A stretch of 64,000 bases of DNA, from the NCBI GenBank assembly GCA_035526825.1, contig DATLBT010000071.1, forward strand, positions 36,667-100,666, given 5' to 3'. A program made the translations under genes and the position numbers. A model generated the notes under the pieces. It was given only the letters and a program-made list of their open reading frames with translations. It did not search any database and was not told the origin of the DNA. The stretch is from JACPFV01 sp035526825. GTDB taxonomy: Bacteria > Pseudomonadota > Gammaproteobacteria > Nevskiales > Nevskiaceae. Numbering within the stretch: position 1 is the stretch's first letter; every line of letters begins with the position of its first letter. Below are positions 1 through 6,536 of this stretch, in pieces.

Positions 1-2
1 GA

Positions 3-710
3 ACGTTGCGTGACTGGTCGCTGCGCCAAAGCGAACTGATTATTACGGTGTCCAGCGGAATGTCGGAGCACCTGCGCCGTGTCGCGGGGAAGGCACGCAT
101 CGTTCACATTCCGAACTGGGCGGATGACTTGGGCGCGCACGCTGCCAGCACCGGGACGCAGGCCGCATTCACGGTGGGCTACAGCGGCAACCTCGGCCGC
201 GCCCATCCCATCGACGGGCTGCTGCAGCTCGCCGAGCACGGCGCGGATCCCGCCCTGCGTTTTTTGTTCTCCGGCGGCGGGGTGAATCACGAACGGCTGC
301 GCGAGCGCGTGCAGGCGTTGAACCGCGACCACTGGACGTTCCTGCCTTACCAGCCGCGGGAGCAGCTCGGCGCGCTGCTCCGTCGTTCCGACCTGCATCT
401 GGTCATCCTGGACCCGAGAGTCGAGCGCTTCATCTTTCCCAGCAAGGTCTACGGCATCCTTTCCGCCGGCCGACCCATCCTGCACCTCGGAGACCCAGAT
501 GGCGAAGTAGCCCGGCTCTTGAAGGACTGCGCTTGCGGTTGGTCCATCCCCGCAGACTCCGGGGAGACGCTAATCAGCACCCTGTCGAATCTGCGGCAAA
601 GCCCTGAAAAAGTGGCGAAAGCTGCCCGGAACGCCCGGACTGCCTATGAGACCAAATTCTCCCGATCAGCGGCCTTGGCAGCGTGGGACGCAGCCTTGCG
701 AACGGTGTAG
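3..710 (+). CDS. Glycosyltransferase family 4, C-terminal part (5' end outside the window)
   Basis: The reading frame is open to the left edge, so this is the C-terminal part of a longer GT-B glycosyltransferase; the TTG at 6 is probably an internal leucine. The visible part starts near the end of the N-terminal domain ('LIITVSSGMSEHL'). It continues into the nucleotide-sugar-binding domain with 'FTVGYSGNLG', 'RRSDLHLVIL' and the donor-binding loop 'FPSKVYGILSAGRPIL'. That loop is the family 4 loop in the form seen in WcaI/WbuB-like enzymes. The likely role is transfer of a sugar in exopolysaccharide or O-antigen assembly on the cytoplasmic side of the inner membrane. The FecR-domain gene follows 33 nt later on the same strand. 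Donor and acceptor cannot be told from sequence. Confidence 0.85.
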   Translation, partial: TLRDWSLRQSELIITVSSGMSEHLRRVAGKARIVHIPNWADDLGAHAASTGTQAAFTVGYSGNLGRAHPIDGLLQLAEHGADPALRFLFSGGGVNHERLRERVQALNRDHWTFLPYQPREQLGALLRRSDLHLVILDPRVERFIFPSKVYGILSAGRPILHLGDPDGEVARLLKDCACGWSIPADSGETLISTLSNLRQSPEKVAKAARNARTAYETKFSRSAALAAWDAALRTV

Positions 711-743
711 ATTGACTCACAAAGCGGTGCCCACGGAGTTCCC

Positions 744-1442
744 ATGAAGTCGCGTAACGTCCTTGTCCTGGCCTTCGCCTCGGCCGCCCTGCCCTTCGCC
801 GCCCTCGCTGGCGGCGGCACCGTCATCAAACTCGACGGACGGGCGTCCATCGACCGCAAGGGCAACCCGGTCGACGTCTCCGAGTCCACCCCGATCTTCA
901 GCGGCGACGTACTCAGCGTCAGCGACAAAGCCAGCGCGCAGTTGCGATTCGAGGACGATTCGGTGTTCGTCGTGCCCGGGGCTGCGAGGTTTCGCGTCGA
1001 CACGTTCTCGCTGCCCACGCTCACCTCGGGCGGCAAGGCGATCTACACCCTGCTCGACGGGGGCGTTCGCACGATCACCGGTAGCGTGAGCAAGGGCGAC
1101 AAGGACCAGTACGAGTTGCGCACCGAGGAAGCCACCGTCACGGTGCAGGGATCGGCCTACTCGGCGCTGCGCTGCACCGGGGCCTGCGCGAAGAAATACA
1201 AGCCGGGCCTGTACGTGAAGGGCGAGAGCGGCACCATCACGGTGGCCACCAACGCGGGCTCATTGAAGGTGCACCGCGGCCAAGTCGTGATCGCGCCCAA
1301 CAAGAGCAGCATCCCGGTCCACGTCAAGGTTTCCCCGTTCAACGACCCAATCGTTGCGGCGACGTTCAAGATCGACGTGGAGCTCGAAGCGGAGGTTCAT
1401 CCGCCGCGGATCGAGCAGGAGCCGGCGGCTAGTCCGTCGTAG
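744..1442 (+). CDS. Secreted FecR-domain protein
   Basis: A 232-residue protein with a Sec signal peptide ('VLVLAFASAALPFAALA', cleavage near residue 22), so it is predicted to be periplasmic. The body has the beta-rich FecR-type pattern: 'KGNPVDVSESTPIFSGDVLSV', 'GAARFRVDTF', then 'LLDGGVRTITGSV' and 'TEEATVTVQGSAYS'. It lacks the N-terminal cytoplasmic anti-sigma region and membrane helix of true FecR, so it is not an ECF-sigma regulator. Stand-alone FecR-domain proteins are common near polysaccharide and surface-protein loci, but their job is not settled. GGAG lies 5 nt before the ATG. The gene ends 14 nt inside the convergent carbamoyltransferase gene. Confidence 0.8.
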   Translation: MKSRNVLVLAFASAALPFAALAGGGTVIKLDGRASIDRKGNPVDVSESTPIFSGDVLSVSDKASAQLRFEDDSVFVVPGAARFRVDTFSLPTLTSGGKAIYTLLDGGVRTITGSVSKGDKDQYELRTEEATVTVQGSAYSALRCTGACAKKYKPGLYVKGESGTITVATNAGSLKVHRGQVVIAPNKSSIPVHVKVSPFNDPIVAATFKIDVELEAEVHPPRIEQEPAASPS

Positions 1443-3186
1443 CCCACCGCTCGATCAGGTAGTCGCCCAGCACCAATACATCCATCTTCGTCCGCAGAAA
1501 GCAATCCAGCGCCTCCTGCGGCTGGCACACCACCGGCTCGTTCTCGTTGAACGAGGTGTTCAGCACCATCGGCACTCCAGTCTGGCGCTCGAACTCACTG
1601 ATCAGGGCGTGGTAGCGCGGGTTCGCATCGGCGCTCACCGTCTGCAGCCGACCCGTGCCATCCACATGCGTCACCGCCGGGATCTGCGCGCGCTTGTCCG
1701 CGCGGATCGGAAACACCTGCATCATGAACGGCACATCTCCGTCGCGCTCGAACCACTCCGCCACACGCTCGCGCAGCACCGACGGCGCGAACGGTCGGAA
1801 CGATTCGCGGCGCTTGATCTTCAGATTCAGAATGTCTTTCATATCCGCACGACGCGGGTCGCCCAGGATCGACCGGTTACCCAGCGCACGCGGACCCCAC
1901 TCCATGCGGCCCTGGAACCAGCCCACGACGCTTCCCTGAGCAATGCGCGCAGCCACACGCTGCAGCAATTGCTGTTCGTCGACCGCCTTTTCGACGCGGC
2001 AGTTTTCGCCCTCGAGTTTGGAACGGCGCGCATCAATCTCCGCGCGAACGGTGTCGGCCGCATAATCCGGCCCCCAGTACGCGTGATTCATCACGAAGTC
2101 CCGCTGGCCACCCGACTGGCGAAACACCTCGAACGCCGCACCAATCGCGCCACCGGCATCGCCGGCCGCCGACTGCACGTAGACCTTGGTAAACGGCGTG
2201 TACAGCCCGATCTTGCCGTTGGCCAGCGAGTTCATCGCACAGCCCCCGGCCAGCGCCAGGTTGTCGCAGTGGTACCTGGGGTGCAGCTGGTTGAGCAGGT
2301 GGAAGAACGCTTCCTCGTACATCGCCTGCACCGACGACGCGATGTCGCGGTGACGTTGTTCCATCGGCTCGGTCGGCGCGCGCGGCGGCCCGAGCAACGT
2401 GCTCAGCTCGGCCGAGAACAACGGGCCTACTTCCGGGATACCGCCTGACCACTTGTACGAGAAGCCCTCGCGGTGATGTCGGAAGTACTGCAGGTCCAAG
2501 GCGTAGCCGCCGTCCTTCCGGAGCATGACGAGCTTGCGCATCTGGTCCATGTAAACCGGCGCGCCATAAGCGCCCAGGCCCATGACCTTGTACTCATCGC
2601 CGTAGTGCGGAAAGCCCAGGAATTGCGTCAGAGCCTGGTAGAACACCCCGAGCGAATGCGGAAAGCCGACGCCGCCATCGATTTTCAATTGGGTGCCGCG
2701 CCCCAAGCCCCACGCCGCGCTGCGAAAATCGCCAAAGCCGTCGATCGACAGCGTCACGGCCTTGTCGAAGGGCGAGATCCAGAAAGCGGAAGCCAAATGC
2801 GCCTGGTGATGTTCGACGGCCGTAAGTGGGCCTCTGAACGGTGTGCCGTTGGCGAGCTCCCGCACGTCTTCAGAGACGCCTGCACGGTGGCCGGCGTGTG
2901 TCAGGCGCTGCACGATCAGCTTCAGCGAGGGCCGCCGGCGCATCGCGTACACGAGCTTGCTGGCGATATTGGCATGGCGATCAGTGTTGACCGCGATGTG
3001 GCTCAAATCCGCGGCCGTGATGCCGGCGGTCTTGAGGCAATACAGGATCGAATCTGCGGGAAAGCCGGCCCAGTGCTTGATGCGCTTGAAGCGCTCTTCT
3101 TCCGCCGCGGCGACAAGCCTGCCGTCCACGACTAGCGACGCGGAGGCGTCGGCGTGGTAGGCGTTGATGCCGAGGATAGCGGTCAC
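1429..3186 (-). CDS. Carbamoyltransferase (NodU/CmcH/TobZ family)
   Basis: About 585 residues from a GTG start at 3186, which places the conserved N-terminus 'ILGINAYHADASASLVVDG' at the beginning. Family carbamoyltransferases are about 550-620 residues; an open frame continues further upstream but has no family resemblance. Motifs are 'EEERFKRIKHWAGFP', the metal-binding 'HHQAHLASAF', 'SIDGFGDFRSAAWG', 'LAGGCAMNSLANGKI', 'ALGNRSILGDPR' and 'VLNTSFNENEPVV'. These cover the Kae1-like N-terminal domain and the C-terminal YrdC-like domain. The enzyme moves a carbamoyl group from carbamoyl phosphate, via carbamoyl-AMP, to a hydroxyl group. Beside glycosyltransferases, a sugar of the surface polysaccharide is the likely acceptor. 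It is divergent from the lasso region, and modification of that peptide cannot be excluded. No good ribosome-binding site supports the start. Confidence 0.85.
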   Translation of the reverse strand: MTAILGINAYHADASASLVVDGRLVAAAEEERFKRIKHWAGFPADSILYCLKTAGITAADLSHIAVNTDRHANIASKLVYAMRRRPSLKLIVQRLTHAGHRAGVSEDVRELANGTPFRGPLTAVEHHQAHLASAFWISPFDKAVTLSIDGFGDFRSAAWGLGRGTQLKIDGGVGFPHSLGVFYQALTQFLGFPHYGDEYKVMGLGAYGAPVYMDQMRKLVMLRKDGGYALDLQYFRHHREGFSYKWSGGIPEVGPLFSAELSTLLGPPRAPTEPMEQRHRDIASSVQAMYEEAFFHLLNQLHPRYHCDNLALAGGCAMNSLANGKIGLYTPFTKVYVQSAAGDAGGAIGAAFEVFRQSGGQRDFVMNHAYWGPDYAADTVRAEIDARRSKLEGENCRVEKAVDEQQLLQRVAARIAQGSVVGWFQGRMEWGPRALGNRSILGDPRRADMKDILNLKIKRRESFRPFAPSVLRERVAEWFERDGDVPFMMQVFPIRADKRAQIPAVTHVDGTGRLQTVSADANPRYHALISEFERQTGVPMVLNTSFNENEPVVCQPQEALDCFLRTKMDVLVLGDYLIERWATTD

Positions 3187-3553
3187 GATTGGTTTTCGGC
3201 GCAAAGCAGTGGCCTTAAGGACCCCCCGGACAGTGCTTGGATACAGGTAGGGCGCGCATCTTGGCCTAGTTGTCGGGCGGTTCATATCGCTAGGACCCGA
3301 AAACAACGCAATCGGGATGATTTTGCTAGCGCTTTGGCCATTTCGGGGCCCATGGCGCAAACACCATGGTCGCGGCGCCGGGCATGGGTGGCTTTCCAGC
3401 TTAGACGGAAGTCGATGCCCTTGAAAAAAACCTAACGTTTTCAGGTATCGAAACCACGACTTCGATTGGCACGGCTCCTGCTCCTCTTTACGTCGAGCGG
3501 TTCGCCTTTTGGATTTCGCGAACCGAACGCCCCTCCTCAAGGAGTAACTTGAA
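3187..3553. other. Intergenic control region between the carbamoyltransferase and the small secreted peptide
   Basis: 367 nt without a convincing gene; short open frames here have no ribosome-binding site or family resemblance. It holds a sigma-54-type promoter (3467-3482) facing right. About 100-145 nt upstream of the predicted transcription start, the 6-base palindrome CCATGG occurs twice (3350-3355 and 3364-3369). That is the usual distance for a bacterial enhancer-binding-protein site, but the link is speculation. Confidence 0.5.
3467..3482 (+). promoter_or_regulatory. Sigma-54-type (-24/-12) promoter
   Basis: The sequence TGGCACGGCTCCTGCT has the GG (3468-3469) and GC (3480-3481) dinucleotides exactly 10 nt apart, as sigma-54 requires. 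It matches the consensus TGGCACG-N4-TTGCW with one change (C for T in the -12 box). Transcription would start near 3493, about 60 nt before the ATG at 3554. Such a promoter depends on RpoN and an enhancer-binding protein. No activator gene for it is in the window. Confidence 0.6.
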
Positions 3554-3754
3554 ATGATCAACAAGAACATGAAGTCGACCGTCGTAGCCGCTGCTCTTTT
3601 GCTTGCCAGCATTTCCGCCCCGCTCGCGGCCGCCCCTCCGGCTGGAGACGTATCCGCGGAAAGCAGCGCTTCTCCCTGGCATGGTCAGACCTGGGTCGCC
3701 TATTGGCTCAACTTCCTGTCCACTCTGGATCGGCGCGCCTGGGCCCAGGGCTAA
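3554..3754 (+). CDS. 66-residue secreted small peptide, function unknown
   Basis: AAGGAG stands 9 nt before the ATG, one of the better ribosome-binding sites in the window. The product has a clear Sec signal peptide (Lys6, hydrophobic 'TVVAAALLLASISAPLAAA', cleavage near residue 26). About 40 mature residues follow, with a tryptophan-rich end ('SPWHGQTWVAYWLNFLS', 'RRAWAQG'). I recognise no family. It lies downstream of a sigma-54-type promoter and is closed by a strong terminator, so it is probably made in excess over the genes that follow. It lacks the YxxP leader motif of lasso precursors. It could be a secreted signal, an envelope peptide or an unrelated gene next to the cluster. Confidence 0.6.
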   Translation: MINKNMKSTVVAAALLLASISAPLAAAPPAGDVSAESSASPWHGQTWVAYWLNFLSTLDRRAWAQG

Positions 3755-3772
3755 ACGGCAACTGCGGAACCG

Positions 3773-3829
3773 GAGAGGTTATGCGCTAGAGTCGGCCCAC
3801 TGTGCCGATCGCGCTAACCTCTCTTTTTT
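3773..3829 (+). terminator. Rho-independent terminator or attenuator with a start codon in its stem-loop
   Basis: The left arm GAGAGGTTATGCGC (3773-3786) pairs with GCGCTAACCTCTC (3811-3823) with one bulged base. The stem continues inward as GA(G)TCGGC against GCCGATC. A run of six T follows (3824-3829). It is about 20 bp and works only rightward. It lies 18 nt after the stop of the small peptide, and the best start codon of the next gene (GTG 3802) sits in the loop. It should therefore both end most transcripts and hide that start. Confidence 0.8.
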
Positions 3830-4944
3830 CTCCGGAGTTACAGCGGCTGAGCCGCATCTGCGGCATAGGGCGCGGCCCCCGGGCCCAAACGGGTCCGGCT
3901 GACTCTCTCCAGGAATTGGCAAGGCAGCAGCAGGTCGAGCCGCTGCTCTGGAACTGGCAGGATCGGGCACTGGCCGCCGCGCCCTCGCCTCCGGAATGGG
4001 TCGCCCAGAGGTCGCAACACTCCGCGACCGCCCTACAGTTGACCGCCGAAACCGCGAGGCTGGGCAAAGTCTTTGATACCGCCAATATCGAAGTCATCGC
4101 ATTGAAAGGCCCCCTGCTGGCCAAGCAGTACTATGGCGATCTGGCTCTCCGCCACGTTGGCGATATCGATCTGCTGGTGGCTCGCGATTCGATCGACGCC
4201 GCGGACGTCTTGTTGCAAAAATCTGGATACCAGCGCACCAAGCCCCTAAGAGCGCTCAGCCCGGCGCGCTTCGCCCTGTACGTTGCAACACAGCACGAGT
4301 TTGGATACCTGGACCCGACAACCGGAACCGCGGTAGAGCTCCACTGGCGCTATGCGGACGCCGCCGGCTTGCAAGCCGATACATTCCGAGCCCTTTGGAC
4401 ACGGTCGACGATCGCCACCGTCGGCGCGGTGCCGGTGCGCACGCTTGCGCCCATCGACACCTTGATGCAACTCGCGGTGCATGGCGCTCTGGATGGCTGG
4501 TCACGCCTTAAATGGCTTGCGGACTTGCCCCGCGTGGCGGCCCACACGAACAGCAGCCAGATCGAACAGCTTCGGACGCGGGCGTCGACGAACGGCTTAG
4601 CCCGCATTCTCGACTTGGCGCTATACCTCGCTGGCTCCGACGCTGTCACCACATCCGTGGCGCCGTGGATGGAAAGGGTTCTGGAATACGTCGCTTGGCG
4701 GGTGCAAAATCCGCACCCCCGCGAGCTCGCAGCGCGAGCTCGCATCCTCCATTCGGTCACCTGTTCGCGCTACATGAACGCCCTACTCGTGGATTCCCAC
4801 CTCCTGGCACAGCACCGGTACGTATCCCAGATCATGCCCAGGGATTTCGATGCGCTCCCACTACCGGACGTCTTCACGCCCACTCTTCCCTACGTTGCGC
4901 GCGTAACGCGTGCGTTTCGCGCCGTCGCAAGGCGATCCGGATGA
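3802..4944 (+). CDS. NTP_transf_5-type nucleotidyltransferase of the lasso cluster
   Basis: About 380 residues, first gene of the unit nucleotidyltransferase - B2 - B1 - kinase. The catalytic core shows 'IALKGPLLAKQYY' followed by 'RHVGDIDLLVARD', with the Asp-x-Asp pair of the nucleotidyltransferase fold, and a mostly helical C-terminal half. Proteins of this family are frequent companions of proteobacterial and Bacillus lasso peptide clusters that also carry an HPr-kinase-like gene; their product is not established. The start is uncertain. GTG 3802 keeps the segment 'FSPELQRLSRICG', which looks like the family N-terminus, but lies inside the terminator hairpin. CTG 3847, 9 nt after GGAG, is the alternative. 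The stop overlaps the start of B2 as ATGA. Confidence 0.8.
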   Translation: MPIALTSLFSPELQRLSRICGIGRGPRAQTGPADSLQELARQQQVEPLLWNWQDRALAAAPSPPEWVAQRSQHSATALQLTAETARLGKVFDTANIEVIALKGPLLAKQYYGDLALRHVGDIDLLVARDSIDAADVLLQKSGYQRTKPLRALSPARFALYVATQHEFGYLDPTTGTAVELHWRYADAAGLQADTFRALWTRSTIATVGAVPVRTLAPIDTLMQLAVHGALDGWSRLKWLADLPRVAAHTNSSQIEQLRTRASTNGLARILDLALYLAGSDAVTTSVAPWMERVLEYVAWRVQNPHPRELAARARILHSVTCSRYMNALLVDSHLLAQHRYVSQIMPRDFDALPLPDVFTPTLPYVARVTRAFRAVARRSG

Positions 4945-5342
4945 ATTGGCGCAGAAGGCTGCGAACCGTCGAGGCAGCCGTGCTCATTTCTTTTTGGGCC
5001 GTGTTGGTCAGAATCGTTCCGATTCGCCGCATCGTGGGCGATCCCCCGAGCAATCGCCGAGTCGAGGATCCTGTGACAGGGGACGTCCGCAACGCTGCCC
5101 AGGACGTGCGTGGCGCCATCCGCTCAGCAGCCGCCCGCCTTCCGTTCCGGTCGCGCTGCCTGGCACAGTCGCTCGCGGCTAGTACCATGCTCAGGCGACG
5201 GCGCGTGCACAGCACTCTGCGCATCGGGGCGCGACAACGCGAAAGCTTTGAAGCCCATGCCTGGGTCGAATGCGCCGGCTTGATCGTGGCGGGAGAAGGA
5301 CAAGTGGGGACTTACGCAGTCATGCTGAGCCGACAAAGTTGA
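4941..5342 (+). CDS. Lasso peptide leader peptidase, B2 protein (transglutaminase-like)
   Basis: A 133-residue protein starting at the ATGA overlap with the preceding gene. It has the small B2 form of the transglutaminase-like cysteine protease fold. The catalytic cysteine is Cys73 in 'SRCLAQSLAA' and the catalytic histidine is His106 in 'EAHAWVECAG'; the third acidic residue cannot be assigned with certainty. The N-terminal 30 residues hold a hydrophobic stretch ('AAVLISFWAVLVRIV') common in B2 proteins. In lasso biosynthesis B2 cuts the leader from the precursor once B1 has delivered it, freeing the amino group used for ring closure. The B1 gene starts 2 nt downstream, so the pair should be made together. 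Confidence 0.9.
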   Translation: MNWRRRLRTVEAAVLISFWAVLVRIVPIRRIVGDPPSNRRVEDPVTGDVRNAAQDVRGAIRSAAARLPFRSRCLAQSLAASTMLRRRRVHSTLRIGARQRESFEAHAWVECAGLIVAGEGQVGTYAVMLSRQS

Positions 5343-5344
5343 CC

Positions 5345-5608
5345 ATGTTTTACAAGCGATCGGTAAACGCGGTGACGGCAGACTTGGGCGACGGGCATCT
5401 CGCAGTCATGGGACTGTCGCGAGGGCGCTATTACACGTTGAATGCGACCGGGAAAGTCATCTGGACATTTCTCGAAACGCCCCGCAGCGCCGAGGACATC
5501 GAGGCGCATGTGCAATCCTGCTTCGATATCGACACCGACACCTGCCTGCAAGACTCGCAGAAGTTTCTGGCCGACCTTGTTGCCGAGGGACTCGTCGAGC
5601 GTGTCTGA
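5345..5608 (+). CDS. PqqD-like RiPP leader-binding protein, B1 (first copy)
   Basis: 87 residues with the PqqD/RRE pattern: a beta-hairpin 'GHLAVMGLSRGRYYTLNATG' leads into the helix 'KVIWTFLETPRSAEDIEAHV' and a C-terminal helix 'FLADLVAEGLVERV'. The ATG at 5345 is 2 nt after the B2 stop and fits the usual length of about 85-95 residues. B1 binds the leader through its YxxP motif and presents it to B2, here encoded just upstream. The kinase gene begins inside its last codons at GTG 5601. A second PqqD-like gene lies at 8507-8773 beside the precursor. Which of the two is the working partner of B2 cannot be decided from sequence, but the coupling to B2 favours this one. Confidence 0.88.
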   Translation: MFYKRSVNAVTADLGDGHLAVMGLSRGRYYTLNATGKVIWTFLETPRSAEDIEAHVQSCFDIDTDTCLQDSQKFLADLVAEGLVERV

Positions 5609-6536
5609 GTCGTGCTACAGCCTTTATGGCCTGCTGATCCAATCGCCGATCCAGCTGCACGCGCCTGTGGTCCAGGGCGAGCCCGATCTTGTCGTGGTCG
5701 AGGCCGCTTCGCAGATAGTGCCAGCGGAGCCCGCCCCGGGCGAACTGCTATGTCGTCTCGAGTATGGGCCAGGCTGGGGTGCGGCCCACGTGAAGACTCC
5801 AACCGGATACACGCTGCGTTACTACGGGACCGCGCAGTTCGAGTTGGACCCGCAGTTGAGAAATGCAACGGTAATTGCCGACTCGTCGATCAATCCCAGC
5901 ATGGTGCCGGAGTTGTTGCTCGCAAGCGTGCCTGCGTTTCGCCTGCTGATGACGGGCACCATGGTCCTGCACGCGAGCGTTGTAGCCGCGCACGACAAAG
6001 CGATCGCGTTCCTGGCGCACAGTGGCGGGGGGAAGTCCACGCTGGCAGCGGCCATGTGCGGGAGCGGATTCGCGGCGATTACCGACGATCTGCTGGTCAT
6101 CGACTGGTGTGCCGACGTGCCAAAAGTGCGTTTCGGATCTGGCGAACTGCGACTCCGGCCCGACTCTGCGGCGCTGCGCGCCTCCATCACATTCGGTTCG
6201 GAACGAGTAACTTCGGACGGCCGCACCGCCGTTTCATCAGCACTCGCCCACACTGATGCCGCTCCCGAACTGCGCGTCATTATCGTGCCCGTGATCGAGG
6301 CCGCCGGGGTAAGAGCGGAGTTGAGACGCCTGGCCGGTAGCGAATCCTTGAGCGCCGTTCTTGAGCATCTGCGGGTTAGCGGATGGCAGGATGCGTCCGC
6401 TTTGCGCCGGGTTTTCCCGGAACAGGTTCGCTTGGCCCGTACTGTCCCAGTGTACGAACTGAGGCTAGCTCGAGGTCCCGAGGGCTTGCACCAGGCCGTG
6501 GAACTGCTCAAACATCTGGAGCTCCGGCGCGAGTGA
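5601..6536 (+). CDS. HPr-kinase-like protein of the lasso cluster (candidate peptide Ser kinase)
   Basis: 311 residues from GTG 5601, overlapping the B1 stop by 8 nt. It has the HprK-type C-terminal kinase pattern: 'TMVLHASVVAAHDKAIAFLA', the P-loop 'AHSGGGKSTLAAA' (residues 139-151) and 'ITDDLLVIDW' (160-169). The N-terminal 110 residues are unlike the HPr-binding domain of true HprK. Known relatives in lasso clusters (the paeninodin type) phosphorylate the side chain of a C-terminal serine of the precursor. The precursor found here ends Ser-Val, so the serine is next to last. The gene's last 29 nt overlap, tail to tail, the end of the lasso cyclase gene. Confidence 0.8.
   Translation: MSESCYSLYGLLIQSPIQLHAPVVQGEPDLVVVEAASQIVPAEPAPGELLCRLEYGPGWGAAHVKTPTGYTLRYYGTAQFELDPQLRNATVIADSSINPSMVPELLLASVPAFRLLMTGTMVLHASVVAAHDKAIAFLAHSGGGKSTLAAAMCGSGFAAITDDLLVIDWCADVPKVRFGSGELRLRPDSAALRASITFGSERVTSDGRTAVSSALAHTDAAPELRVIIVPVIEAAGVRAELRRLAGSESLSAVLEHLRVSGWQDASALRRVFPEQVRLARTVPVYELRLARGPEGLHQAVELLKHLELRRE

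Noticed and set aside
744..1442. FecR-domain protein as an anti-sigma factor of the lasso cluster
   Set aside because: It is a secreted protein with a signal peptide, lacks the cytoplasmic anti-sigma part, and no ECF sigma factor gene is near.
3187..3612. N-terminal extension of the carbamoyltransferase to 3612
   Set aside because: The extra 142 residues are low-complexity and cross the sigma-54 promoter and the start of another gene; the family N-terminus begins at 3186.
3554..3754. The 66-residue peptide as a second lasso precursor
   Set aside because: It has a Sec signal peptide, no YxxP leader motif and no Gly/Asp or Glu pair at ring spacing. It is kept as an unknown secreted peptide.
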